64,000 bases of DNA from Dolomedes plantarius (taxonomy: Eukaryota; Arthropoda; Arachnida; Araneae; Dolomedidae), in contig OU015495.1 of assembly GCA_907164885.2 (NCBI GenBank), positions 1,516,230 to 1,580,229 of the forward strand, in the 5' to 3' direction. Positions 63,776 through 64,000 of this stretch are shown piece by piece; position 1 is the stretch's first letter; each line of letters opens with the position of its first letter. Below the pieces are notes generated by a model that saw only the letters and a program-made list of their open reading frames with translations, was not told the DNA's origin and searched no databases. Made by a program: the position numbers and the translations under genes.

Positions 63776-64000
63776 TAGGCCGGTATTACATTATAAAAGT
63801 TCTTTGACAAAGATCTTTTATAAAAGAAGTTGGACGAGAAAAATGACAGTGTAATATATCAACTTTGATAAAATATAACTTTTATAAAAGTTCTTTAATC
63901 AAAGTTAGACTCTTCGTCCTATGTTTTACAAAATATTTCGATGCCCGGAAGTTATAAACAGCATTTCGAGCAATAGCATGTTAAAAAAATACAAATGTGT
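63776..64000. repeat. Possible MITE running off the window
   Basis: After CTTA comes GGCCGGTATTACATTATAAA, followed by several copies and inversions of TTTTATAAAAGTTCTTT and CAAAGTT/AACTTTG. The dense inverted motifs and the TTA flank suggest a Harbinger-type MITE, but its right end lies outside. Confidence 0.35.

Overview
This is an AT-rich, intron-poor stretch of a large animal genome, and I recognise no host protein-coding gene, rRNA, tRNA gene or CRISPR array in it. It is a dense graveyard of nested transposable elements. Many Tc1/mariner families, a short-LTR Ty3/gypsy element, tRNA-derived SINEs ending in (AAC)n, hAT and piggyBac MITEs and dozens of (TA)n/(CA)n tracts point to an arthropod. 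I lean towards a chelicerate such as an orb-weaving spider, because the intact 341-residue Tc1 transposase resembles families I recall from spiders. That placement is inference; nothing here proves the species.

Layout. 1-5820: a decayed Tc1 element carrying an intact Ty3/gypsy retrotransposon (727-5432) with identical LTRs and one 1372-residue Gag-Pol frame. 6102-8541: a Tigger/pogo-like element with a ZMYM1-type hAT inside it. 8867-13279: foldback elements, a hAT MITE, a mariner derivative and three palindromic MITEs placed end to end. 14227-16670: a SINE, then a foldback element with a 78-bp tandem arm that hosts a DD36E-type Tc1. 18452-21317: a second copy of the first Tc1 family, an LTR-like block and a mariner MITE between TA tracts. 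21505-27228: SINEs and a Tigger element inside another TA-flanked element. 28363-31936: three TA-flanked elements almost head to tail, the first an intact Tc1. 33941-45987: MITEs, a SINE with a 13-bp target duplication, a Tigger derivative, a SINE split by a TTAA-flanked MITE, and a long inverted repeat split by a hAT MITE. 46706-50654: a piggyBac-like element, dispersed repeats in opposite orientation to earlier copies, and hAT ends. 51847-55918: microsatellites, an unassigned frame, an LTR-like block and a Tc1 whose open transposase frame has Gln at the third catalytic position. 56389-64000: SINEs, a hAT with a mariner derivative inside it, a duplicated block with a Helitron-like end, and a Tigger remnant.

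How the parts relate. The genes present serve only their own elements: reverse transcriptase, RNase H and integrase for the gypsy copy, and DDE transposases for the DNA elements. Two elements look structurally capable of moving or having moved recently: the gypsy copy and the Tc1 at 28363-29775. The non-autonomous copies share terminal sequences and target-site sizes (TA, TTA, TTAA, 8 bp) with the corresponding superfamilies. Nesting gives a relative order of insertion at several places. I found no convincing new biological system; the most informative items are the nested young gypsy element, the catalytically altered but open Tc1 frame, the unusual Asp-Glu spacings, the tandem-armed foldback and a 199-bp GC-rich insert with a perfect 15-bp duplication.
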